Source: an uncultured Myxococcales bacterium (GTDB lineage: Bacteria; Myxococcota_A; UBA9042; DTJE01). From it: a stretch of 64,000 bases of DNA. Shown in pieces: positions 9,611 to 17,701 of the stretch. Under the pieces are notes generated by a model. It was not told the DNA's origin and did not search any database. It saw only the letters and a list, made by a program, of their open reading frames with translations. Each line of letters starts with the position of its first letter. The stretch's first letter is position 1. The stretch spans positions 1 through 64,000 of the forward strand of contig CAINDP010000075.1 in assembly GCA_903847405.1 (NCBI GenBank), in the 5' to 3' direction. The translations under genes and the position numbers were made by a program.

Positions 9611-11629
9611 TCAGCCCGCGGGTCGGTGGGACGTCCACCGGACCAGTCGGGGGAGGATGACGAGGGTCTGCCCGGCCAACTGCAGGCGCTTCTGCAGTTC
9701 GAACGCCGTGTCGTTGTGCAGCCAGTGGTGGTACCAGCGCTCGCGCTCGAACACCAACTGCCCCGCGAAGAAGGTGATGTCCGGATAGGTGCGGGATAGG
9801 GTCTTGCACTGATCTTCCAGGGCCTCCACGGCATCCGTGGCGACCGAGGCGCTGTGCGTGGCCGCCAGCCCAAAACGGTGCGCCAGCTCGACGTACTTGC
9901 CGCAGGTTTCGTGGGTACGTTCGCGGACCTGCTCGATGTCACCCTCGCCGCGCATGGCGGCCGAATCGACCACGCCCACCGACACGAACACGAGGTTCCT
10001 GTACAGGCCTTTGAACTCGCGCAGCACGTCGCGGGTCGTTGTGATCCCCAGGCCACCGTACGAACCCACCAGGATGGCGGCGGTGCGCTGGTGGGGGTCG
10101 GGCTTGCCGGGAAGGTGGGCCGGCAGGGGCGGCAGGGACGGAATCTTCTGGTTCAACGTGACGATCAAGCGTCCGACCGACCGGTAGTGCGCACGCACGA
10201 CGAAGCACAGGCCCGTCACAGCCCCGGTCACCACGACGGTCATCCAGCCGCCTTCCGCGAACTTCTCGTAGGTCGTGACGCCCAGGATTGACGCGCACAG
10301 CAGCAGGCCGAAGGCGAACAGGCCGATGCGCCCGGGGTGCCGCCGCTCGCCGGCCGGCGGCAGGGACTCGGCCTTCAGCATGCCCGCCATCGACAGCGAG
10401 AAGGTCAGGAACACGTTGATCGAGTACATGACGACGAGGTGGCTGACCCGGCCGCCGGTATACAGCAGCGCCAACAACGACGCGGCGCCCATCAGCACGA
10501 TGCCGTGGCCCGAGGTCAGCCGGTGCGACAGCGAACCGAATCGCCGGGGCATCCACCCGTCCAGCGCCATGTTGGCCAGCACGCGGGGACCGTCGATGAA
10601 GCCCGCCTGGGCGCCCACCATCAGCAGCAGTCCCTCGGACAGCAGGGTCAGGACGATGATCGCGGGCCCCCCCGGGAAATCGGCGAAAACCGCTTCGGAC
10701 AGGACCGCGTTCAAGGTCTTGCCGTCCTGGAAGCGCACGTCGACCAGGAGGTAGGCGACCAGGAGCCCGCCGGCGGTGAACGCCAGTGAAATCGCCATGT
10801 ACAGCATGGTCTTGTGGGCGGTCTTGACCCGCGGTTCCTTCAGGATCGGCAGGCCGTTGGAAACGGCTTCCAGTCCGGTGTACGTGCCGCCGCCCAGGGA
10901 CCAGGCCCGGGCCGACAGCGCCAGCAGACCCACCAGGCCCAGCACGGAGGTCCCCTCGTGAAAACCGGTGGCCACTTCGGCCAGGGCCCGGGGCGCGTCG
11001 AACGCGTGTTCCAGCAGGGCGCCCCCGATCAGGGCCACGTGCGTCACCAGGAAGATCAGGAAGACCGGGACCAGCGGGACCACGCTCTCGCGGACGCCCC
11101 GCAGGTTCAGGGCCGTCAAGCCCACGATCACGGCGACTTCGAAGGGCAGTTTCGCGACCGCCCACTCCGGGGGCAGGAACGAAAACAGCGCGTCGCCGGA
11201 AGCGGCGATCGACACGGTGATCGTCAGCATGTAGTCGACCAGCAGGGCGGTGCCCGACAGCACGCCGGCGCGCTTGCCCAGGAGGTGGGTCGCCACGACG
11301 TAGCCGCCGCCGCCGTGGGGGAAGCGTTCGATGATGCGGCTGTATGCGGCGGCGATGACGGCGATCGTGACGGTCGTCGCCAGGGCCAGGACCACAGCCA
11401 GGTACCGGTGCTCGCCCAGGGCCAGGAAGGCTTCCTGGGGACCGTACGACGAGGACGACAGGCCGTCGGCGCCCAGGCCGACCCACGCCAGGAAGGGGAT
11501 CAGCGCCAGTTTTTCGAAGATGCCCTTGTCGGCCAGGTCGCGCGGCTTGCCCATGAAGCGGCGCCGCAAACGATGCCAGGCGGACGGTGCGAATGGATCG
11601 GGGACGTGGCTGGAGCGGTTGCCGCCCAT
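9611..11629 (-). CDS. APC-superfamily permease, KimA/YdaO-like (predicted K+ or amino-acid transporter)
   Basis: A 672-residue protein with about 12 membrane helices and a cytosolic C-terminal domain of about 170 residues (from roughly residue 500). The N-terminal WVGLGADGLSSSSYGPQEA segment resembles the substrate-binding unwound helix 1 of KimA (YdaO), the potassium importer of Bacillus. An alternative is an amino-acid permease of the same superfamily. A ydaO-class c-di-AMP riboswitch sits in the 5' leader, which matches KimA-type genes and argues for K+ or osmolyte transport. The ATG at 11629 has GGGAGG upstream. The C-terminal domain may sense a ligand, as in KimA, but no motif proves it. 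Confidence 0.85.
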   Translation of the reverse strand: MGGNRSSHVPDPFAPSAWHRLRRRFMGKPRDLADKGIFEKLALIPFLAWVGLGADGLSSSSYGPQEAFLALGEHRYLAVVLALATTVTIAVIAAAYSRIIERFPHGGGGYVVATHLLGKRAGVLSGTALLVDYMLTITVSIAASGDALFSFLPPEWAVAKLPFEVAVIVGLTALNLRGVRESVVPLVPVFLIFLVTHVALIGGALLEHAFDAPRALAEVATGFHEGTSVLGLVGLLALSARAWSLGGGTYTGLEAVSNGLPILKEPRVKTAHKTMLYMAISLAFTAGGLLVAYLLVDVRFQDGKTLNAVLSEAVFADFPGGPAIIVLTLLSEGLLLMVGAQAGFIDGPRVLANMALDGWMPRRFGSLSHRLTSGHGIVLMGAASLLALLYTGGRVSHLVVMYSINVFLTFSLSMAGMLKAESLPPAGERRHPGRIGLFAFGLLLCASILGVTTYEKFAEGGWMTVVVTGAVTGLCFVVRAHYRSVGRLIVTLNQKIPSLPPLPAHLPGKPDPHQRTAAILVGSYGGLGITTTRDVLREFKGLYRNLVFVSVGVVDSAAMRGEGDIEQVRERTHETCGKYVELAHRFGLAATHSASVATDAVEALEDQCKTLSRTYPDITFFAGQLVFERERWYHHWLHNDTAFELQKRLQLAGQTLVILPRLVRWTSHRPAG

Positions 11630-11689
11630 GGGGACCTCCCGGGTTCGCCTCCTGGGGAGGACGAACTCCCGGAAAGGGAGATCCGCCTC

Positions 11690-11815
11690 CTCTCGATGCC
11701 TGCGGGGTTAGCTGACGGGCTCGGGCCGAGAAGTGCCCTACGCCATTACCGGCGATGCGCCCCTGGACCCGCCCCGAAGGACGGGTCCCGATTGGGTCCC
11801 CCGCTTCCGGTTTCC
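11690..11815 (-). ncRNA. ydaO-yuaA class c-di-AMP riboswitch in the permease leader
   Basis: Reading the minus strand, the leader has GGGGGACCCAA (11802-11792) and, about 75 nt later, TAGGG followed by CCCGTCAGCTAACCCCGC (11719-11702) and AGGC. These are the signature blocks of the ydaO-yuaA riboswitch, and GCGGGG / CCCCGC can pair as the closing stem. In studied bacteria this RNA binds c-di-AMP and turns off K+ transporters and cell-wall hydrolases. Further hairpins (CTCCC/GGGAG near 11665-11677) and the GGAGG sites before the ATG could form the expression platform. The exact ends are approximate. Confidence 0.88.
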
Positions 11816-11909
11816 CGGAATTCGGCAGGGCGGAGTATGCGCCTGCTGTTTCGCGGAATGCAAGAGTCGCGGGAGGGAGTCCTTGATGGGCGGGGACAAA
11901 CCCGGGAAC

Positions 11910-13166
11910 CTAGCGCTGGGGAGCCCGCCCGGTCCCGGCCACGCCGGACGCGACCTGGGTCCCGGCGGCATACCCGGTGCTCCAGGCAATCTGCAGGTTG
12001 TAGCCGCCCCGGGGGCCGTCGACGTCCAGGACTTCCCCCGCGAACAGGAGCCCCGGCACCAGGCGCGATTCCATCGTGCCCGGGTGGACCTGCGACGTGT
12101 CGACGCCGCCCAGGGTCACCACGGCTTCGTCGTATCCGCGGGTTCCGGTGACCTTCAGCGGCAGCCCCTTCAGCAGCGCCGCTGCCGCCTTGCGACGGGC
12201 CGCGGGCAGGCGGGCCACGGGACCGTCCCCGTCGGGCAGCGCCAGGATCGCCAGGCGCTGGGCCAGGCGCTCCGGAACGAAGGCCCGCAGCAGGGACTTG
12301 AGGTGGCGCGTGCCTTCCCGGGATGCGGCGGCGGCCAGATCCCCGTCCACGTCCGCCAGCGAGCGCCCCGGAACCAGATCCACGGCCAGGTCCACGGGCC
12401 CGTCGTCCAGCCAGCGGACGATGCCCCGGCTGCCTTCCAGCGCCACGGGCCCCGACAGGCCGAAGTGGGTGAACAGCAGGGAGCCGCGGACCTCGACGGC
12501 CCGTTTCCCCTGGCGGAACCGCCCCACCACGTCCTCGATGCCGACGCCCGACAACTCGCGCAGCCACGCCGGATGCGCCACCAGGGGCACCTCGCCGGGC
12601 CGCGGCGGCACGATCCGGTGCCCCAGGGCCGCCGCAAGGTCATAGCCGTCGCCCGAGGAGCCCGTGGCCGGGACCGAACGCCCTCCCGTCGCCAGGACCA
12701 CCCGGCCGGCCTCCAGGACCGCGTTCCCCGCCACGACCTGCAGGCCGCCGCGCACCGGCCGGATCGTCGTCACCCGGGACTCGTACCGCACCTCGACGTG
12801 CCACCGCTGGACCGCCGCCTCCAGGGCCCGCAGGACGTCCAGCGCCCGGCCCGAAGCGGGGAAGCACCGTCCGTCGGCCTCCCGCAGCGTCGGCACGCCC
12901 AGTTCCCGGAACCACGCCCGGGTCGCGACCGGGTCGAACCGGCCCAGGGCGTTGTGCAGGAAGCGCGCCGACGGTCCGCAGTCCGCGACGAACGACGTCG
13001 CGTCCCGATCGACGGTGATGTTGCAACGCCCTCCGCCGGTCAGCAGCAGCTTGCGTCCGGCCCGGGGGCCCCGTTCCAGCAGCAGCACCTTGGCGCCCAG
13101 CGACGCCGCACGGATCGCCGCCGTCATTCCCGCCGCACCGCCGCCGATGATGATCCCGTCGAACAT
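11910..13166 (-). CDS. HI0933-family NAD(P)/FAD-dependent oxidoreductase
   Basis: A 418-residue flavoprotein. The N-terminal Rossmann motif GGGAAG (residues 8-13) is followed by GRKLLLTGGGRCNIT, a hallmark of the HI0933/BaiN-like family. The C-terminal GRGGYN-like segment appears as PRGGYNLQIAWSTGYAAG. Members bind FAD tightly. Their physiological substrate is mostly unknown, though one relative reduces bile-acid double bonds. The gene ends about 95 bp before the riboswitch on the same strand, so read-through into the permease leader is possible. The start ATG at 13166 is well placed for the Rossmann fold. Confidence 0.93.
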   Translation of the reverse strand: MFDGIIIGGGAAGMTAAIRAASLGAKVLLLERGPRAGRKLLLTGGGRCNITVDRDATSFVADCGPSARFLHNALGRFDPVATRAWFRELGVPTLREADGRCFPASGRALDVLRALEAAVQRWHVEVRYESRVTTIRPVRGGLQVVAGNAVLEAGRVVLATGGRSVPATGSSGDGYDLAAALGHRIVPPRPGEVPLVAHPAWLRELSGVGIEDVVGRFRQGKRAVEVRGSLLFTHFGLSGPVALEGSRGIVRWLDDGPVDLAVDLVPGRSLADVDGDLAAAASREGTRHLKSLLRAFVPERLAQRLAILALPDGDGPVARLPAARRKAAAALLKGLPLKVTGTRGYDEAVVTLGGVDTSQVHPGTMESRLVPGLLFAGEVLDVDGPRGGYNLQIAWSTGYAAGTQVASGVAGTGRAPQR

Positions 13167-13233
13167 GGTTGCTGGACTACCAGAACCGGCGCCTCCCGGC
13201 AAGGGCACGACCCGCGCGCCCCATCGACCTGCC

Positions 13234-13410
13234 GAAAATGGGGACAGACACCGATTTCCCCAGGCGCCAGACGCGGCCTGTTGGGATGCGGACTTACCAG
13301 TGTAATGGTGCCGACCACCGTTTCCATCCTCCTGATTTCCAAAGTGCCGGTTGTCGTCCGTTGGCTGTGGGAACGCCGACATACGAATATCGGCGGCGGT
13401 CCCAATTTTC
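13234..13410. repeat. REPIN/MITE-like element, copy 1 (family B, degenerate right arm)
   Basis: The left arm carries GGGGACAGACACCGATTT (13240-13257). A degenerate inverted copy lies at 13386-13410 (19 of 25 positions match). The span is 177 bp, nearly equal to the second copy at 21427-21600 (174 bp). The interior is less GC-rich than its surroundings and contains ACCAGTGTAATGG. It occupies most of the 333-bp gap between the flavoprotein gene and the topoisomerase-helicase gene; the rest holds only the promoter listed next. Confidence 0.65.
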
Positions 13411-13452
13411 GGCGCTGCGCCCTTGCCGCCGGGCCCGTGAAACACCCGCGCG

Positions 13453-13481
13453 TTGCGGTCGATTGTCCCTCCGACTACACT
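13453..13481 (+). promoter_or_regulatory. Candidate sigma-70 promoter for the TopB-RecQ gene
   Basis: TTGCGG and TACACT with a 17-bp spacer, 18 bp before the GTG start. Consensus-based. Confidence 0.4.
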
Positions 13482-13499
13482 CCGCCGCGGGAGGCCGTC

Positions 13500-16400
13500 G
13501 TGTCCGTCGTCGTCATCGCTGAAAAGCCCTCGGTCGCACGGGATCTGGCCAATGTGCTGGGCGCGTCGAAACGCGTCAACGCGGCCCTCGTGGGCAACGG
13601 CTACGTCGTCACCTGGGCCATCGGGCACCTGGTCGGCATCGCCGAGCCCGGCGCCATGAATCCCGACTGGAAGCCCTGGCGCTTCGATCGCCTGCCCATG
13701 CTGCCGAAAGACTTCCTGCTGAAGGCCATCGAGCGGACGAAGTCCCACTTCGACGACGTGGCCGCCCTGCTGACCGCCCCGGACGTCGAAAGCATCGTCT
13801 GCGCGACCGATGCCGGGCGCGAAGGCGAGTTGATCTTCCGGTACATCGTCAAGGTGGCCGGCTGCGACCGCCCCGTGCAGCGCCTGTGGATCAGTTCGCT
13901 GACGCCCGAGGCCATCAAGGAAGGCTTCGCCAGCCTCCGCCCGGGCGGCGACTACGACAACCTGGGACGGGCCGCCGAGGCCCGGGGCCGGGCGGACTGG
14001 CTGGTCGGCATGAACCTCAGCCGCGCCTACAGCCTGCGGTTCGGCGGCCAGGGCGAAACGCGCAAACTGCTGTCGGTCGGGCGGGTCCAGACCCCGACGC
14101 TGGCCATGATCGTCGAACGGGAAACCACGATCCGCGACTTCGTGCCCGAGGTGTACCACGAGGTGGTCGCGACCTTCGGCGAGGCCGCCGATTCCTACCG
14201 GTCCACGTGGTTCGATCCTACCCGGGCGGCGACCGAGGGCGAGGCCCGGAACGCCCAACGCCTGCCCGCCGAGCCGGCCGAGGCCGAGGCCATCCGCGCC
14301 CGCGTCCTGCAGCAGAACGGCGAGGTGGTGTCGCTGTCCGGCGCCGACCGCAACCAGGCCCCTCCCCTGCTGTACGACCTGACCGAACTGCAGCGCCACG
14401 CGAACCGCCTGTATGGCCTGACCGCGAACAACACCCTGGCCGCGGCCCAGGCCCTGTACGAAAAGCACAAACTGCTGACCTACCCCCGTACCGATTCCCG
14501 ACACCTGACGAAGGACGTGGCCGCGCGCATCAAGGAAGTCACCGACGTCATCCGGAAGTACTACGGCGACGCGGTGGCGGCGGGAACCGGGACGCGCCCC
14601 CTGTCGCCGCGCTTCGTGGACGACGCCAAGGTCACCGACCACCACGCCATCCTGCCGACCTCCGTGGACCCCCACGGCAAGGCGATGTCGGTGGACGAGG
14701 AGCGGGTGTACGACCTGGTGTGCCGGCGCCTGCTGATGTGCTGGCACGGCGACCACAAGACGCGCGTGACCACGGTGGTGACCCGGGTGACGACCCCGGA
14801 CGCCACGGACCACTTCCGGGCCTCGGGAACGGTCGTGACGCAGGTCGGGTGGAAGGTCCTGGACGTCGGCGGCGGGCGGGCGGACAAGGCCGATGCCAAG
14901 GCCAAGGGGAAGAAGAAGGCGGCGAAGGCGGCGGTCCCCGAGGGGGAGGCCCCGGCCGAGGCTGAGGAGAAGCCCGACGATGCCGCGGAAGGTCGCCTGC
15001 CCGACGGGCTGTGCGAAGGACAGGTGCGGGTCGTCACGGCCTGCGAGGCCCAGCGCAAGGAAACCACGCCGCCCAAGCGCCTGACGGACGCCAGCCTCCT
15101 GACCGCCATGGAAACCGCGGGCAAGACGCTGGACGACCGGGAACTGGAAGAGGCCATGAGCGAGCGGGGCCTGGGCACGCCCGCCACGCGCGCCGCGACA
15201 CTGGAGACGCTGATTTCCCGGGGCTACGTCGAGCGGAAGGGGAAGTCCCTGCGGGCCACCGACGACGGGATCGCGCTGATCGACGTGGTACACGAAAAGG
15301 TCAAGAGCCCCGCCATGACCGGCGAGTGGGAACTGCTGCTGAAGCGCATGGAACAGGGCCAGGGCAGTTTCGAAACGTTCATGGACGGCATCGAGCGTTA
15401 CGTGATCGAGGTCGTCGGCGCGATCAAGGGCATGCGGCGGATGGGCAGCGGCCCCGCCGAACCGGCCACGACGACCGGGGTCCGCGCGCCGACGGCACCG
15501 ACCGGCGTGCGCACCACCGCGGCGGCGCCACAGCCAACGTCGCAGCAGCAAACGCCGCAGCAGCCATCGCAGCCCCAGCGCGCGCCGCAGGAACCGTCGC
15601 CGCAGCCACCGCCGTCGCAGACACCCCCGCCGCCGGCACCCCCGCCCGACCTGGCCACGCTGCTGCGCGAGCAGTTCGGATTCGCCGCCTTCCGCGAGGG
15701 CCAGGAGGAGGTCTGCTGCGCGGTGACCGCCGGCCGGGACGCCCTGGTCGTCATGCCCACGGGCCGCGGCAAGTCCTTGTGCTACCAGTTGCCCGGCATC
15801 GCCCGGGGCGGCACGACCCTCGTCGTCAGCCCCCTGATCGCGCTGATGGAGGACCAGGTCTCCAAGCTGAAGGCCCGGGGCCTGCGCGCCGAGCGGATCC
15901 ACTCGGGACGGACGCGCGAGGACAGCCGAGCCGCCTGCTTCGACTACCTGAACGGCCGCCTGGACTTCCTGTTCATCGCGCCCGAGCGCCTGTCCGTGCC
16001 GGGCTTCCCCGAGATGCTGGCCAAGCGGCGCCCGACCCTGGTGGCCGTGGACGAGGCCCACTGCATCAGCCACTGGGGCCACGACTTCCGGCCGGACTAC
16101 CGGTTGCTGAAGGATCGCCTGCCCCTGCTGATGCCCACGCCGGTGATCGCCCTGACCGCGACCGCCACGACGCGCGTGCAGGACGACATCTGCGAGCAGT
16201 TGAACGTCCCGAAGGCCGGGCGCTATGCCCACGGCTTCCGGCGGGACGATCTGGCCCTGGAAATGGCCGAGCGCCCCATGGCGCGCCGGATGGACGAGGT
16301 CGAAACGGTCCTGGCCGACCCGCGACGTCGTCCGGCCATCGTGTACGCCCCGACGCGCAAGTCCGCCGAGGAGGCCGCGACGCGCCTGGCCGGCAAGTAC

Positions 16401-17684
16401 CGTGCGGCCGCCTACCACGCCGGCCTGGATCCGGCGACCCGGGCCCGCGTCCAGGAAGGGTTCCTGGGCGGCGACCTGGAGGTCATCGTCGCCACCATCG
16501 CCTTCGGCATGGGCGTGGACAAGCCGGACATCCGGACCGTGTTCCACCTGGCCCTGCCGGGCTCCATGGAGGCGTACTACCAGGAAATCGGCCGCGCCGG
16601 ACGGGACGGGAAGGGGGCGCGGGCCATCCTGCTGTACGGCTGGGGCGACCGGAAGGTCCACGAGGGCTTCTTCGAGCGCGACTATCCCCCGGCGACCACC
16701 CTGAAGTCGATCCGCGCCATGGTCCCCAACGACGGCCTGTCCCGCGATCTGCTGGTCCGAACCTGCGGCCTGGAACCGGAGGTCGCGGAAAACGCCATCG
16801 CCAAGTTGTGGATCCACGGGGGCCTGATCGTGGACGGCGACGACGTCGTGAAGCGCGGCGCCACGGGCTGGGAAGCCAGTTACGAATCGATCCGCAGCCA
16901 CCGGGAAGCCCAGATCGACCAGGTGCTGGACCTGGCCCGTTCGGGCGCCTGCCGGATGGCCCAATTGGTGCGCCACTTCGGGGACAAGGCCGGGGGCGCC
17001 TGCGGCAAGTGCGACACCTGCGCGCCACAGGACTGTTCGGTCCGGCACTTCCGGGCGCCCACCGACGCCGAACGGACGGCCATGAACGGCATCCTGAACG
17101 AACTGCAGCACCGCGACGGGCTGGCGACGGGGACCCTGCACCGCAACCTGTTCCCCGACGGACGCATGGAACGCTCGCAGTTCGAGCACCTGATCAGCGC
17201 CATGCAGTTGGCGCGGATCCTGTCGATTTCCGAGGATTCCATGGAGCGCGAGGGCAAGGTGGTCGCGTTCCGGCGGGCCCATCTGGCCCCCGCGTCCCGG
17301 CGACTGGACAGCCTGGAGGACGCCAGCATCCCCATCGAGGAGCGGCCCGAGGGACCGGCCGCCGGCGCGAAGGGCACGCGAAAAGCCAAGGCCGCCACGC
17401 CGCGCCAGAAGGCCGAGTCCGCGACCGCGGGCACCGCCGCACCGATAATCGACGCGGGCGACAAGGGGCTGTTCGAAACGCTGAAGGCCTGGCGCCTGGC
17501 CGCGGCGCGGGACGAGGGCGTCCCGGCGTTCCGGATCCTGACCGACAAGGCGTTGCGGGCGATCGTGGCGGCGCGCCCCCGGACGCTGATGGAGTTGTAC
17601 GGTCTGCCGGGCGTGGGCGGGCGGTTCGTGGAGCGCCGCGGGAAGGAACTGCTGGCCGCGATGGAGCGGGACGAGGCGGGCTGA
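13500..17684 (+). CDS. Topoisomerase III - RecQ helicase fusion protein with HRDC domain
   Basis: One 1394-residue frame without a break. Residues 1-150 are the Toprim domain (AEKPSVARDLA, DAGREGELIFR). Residues 150-670 are the type IA topoisomerase core with catalytic Tyr328 in TYPRTDSR. Residues 680-725 form a Pro/Gln-rich linker. From about 725 comes a RecQ helicase with Walker A TGRGKS near 754-759, DEAH at 851-854 and GRAGRDGK. A zinc-binding CGKCDTC follows near 1170, and an HRDC domain covers the last 80 residues. RecQ and Topo III partner in trans in bacteria and eukaryotes (Sgs1-Top3, BLM-TOP3A) to decatenate DNA and dissolve recombination intermediates; here both activities are covalently joined. 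The start is GTG with GGGAGG six bases upstream. No ATG fits. Confidence 0.95.
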   Translation: MSVVVIAEKPSVARDLANVLGASKRVNAALVGNGYVVTWAIGHLVGIAEPGAMNPDWKPWRFDRLPMLPKDFLLKAIERTKSHFDDVAALLTAPDVESIVCATDAGREGELIFRYIVKVAGCDRPVQRLWISSLTPEAIKEGFASLRPGGDYDNLGRAAEARGRADWLVGMNLSRAYSLRFGGQGETRKLLSVGRVQTPTLAMIVERETTIRDFVPEVYHEVVATFGEAADSYRSTWFDPTRAATEGEARNAQRLPAEPAEAEAIRARVLQQNGEVVSLSGADRNQAPPLLYDLTELQRHANRLYGLTANNTLAAAQALYEKHKLLTYPRTDSRHLTKDVAARIKEVTDVIRKYYGDAVAAGTGTRPLSPRFVDDAKVTDHHAILPTSVDPHGKAMSVDEERVYDLVCRRLLMCWHGDHKTRVTTVVTRVTTPDATDHFRASGTVVTQVGWKVLDVGGGRADKADAKAKGKKKAAKAAVPEGEAPAEAEEKPDDAAEGRLPDGLCEGQVRVVTACEAQRKETTPPKRLTDASLLTAMETAGKTLDDRELEEAMSERGLGTPATRAATLETLISRGYVERKGKSLRATDDGIALIDVVHEKVKSPAMTGEWELLLKRMEQGQGSFETFMDGIERYVIEVVGAIKGMRRMGSGPAEPATTTGVRAPTAPTGVRTTAAAPQPTSQQQTPQQPSQPQRAPQEPSPQPPPSQTPPPPAPPPDLATLLREQFGFAAFREGQEEVCCAVTAGRDALVVMPTGRGKSLCYQLPGIARGGTTLVVSPLIALMEDQVSKLKARGLRAERIHSGRTREDSRAACFDYLNGRLDFLFIAPERLSVPGFPEMLAKRRPTLVAVDEAHCISHWGHDFRPDYRLLKDRLPLLMPTPVIALTATATTRVQDDICEQLNVPKAGRYAHGFRRDDLALEMAERPMARRMDEVETVLADPRRRPAIVYAPTRKSAEEAATRLAGKYRAAAYHAGLDPATRARVQEGFLGGDLEVIVATIAFGMGVDKPDIRTVFHLALPGSMEAYYQEIGRAGRDGKGARAILLYGWGDRKVHEGFFERDYPPATTLKSIRAMVPNDGLSRDLLVRTCGLEPEVAENAIAKLWIHGGLIVDGDDVVKRGATGWEASYESIRSHREAQIDQVLDLARSGACRMAQLVRHFGDKAGGACGKCDTCAPQDCSVRHFRAPTDAERTAMNGILNELQHRDGLATGTLHRNLFPDGRMERSQFEHLISAMQLARILSISEDSMEREGKVVAFRRAHLAPASRRLDSLEDASIPIEERPEGPAAGAKGTRKAKAATPRQKAESATAGTAAPIIDAGDKGLFETLKAWRLAAARDEGVPAFRILTDKALRAIVAARPRTLMELYGLPGVGGRFVERRGKELLAAMERDEAG

Positions 17685-17701
17685 CCGGGGCCCGGGCGGC
17701 G

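Noticed and set aside
13237-13260. A fragment of an insertion sequence
   Set aside because: No transposase remnant is present between or beside the repeats; the size and inverted ends fit a non-autonomous REPIN/MITE-like element better.
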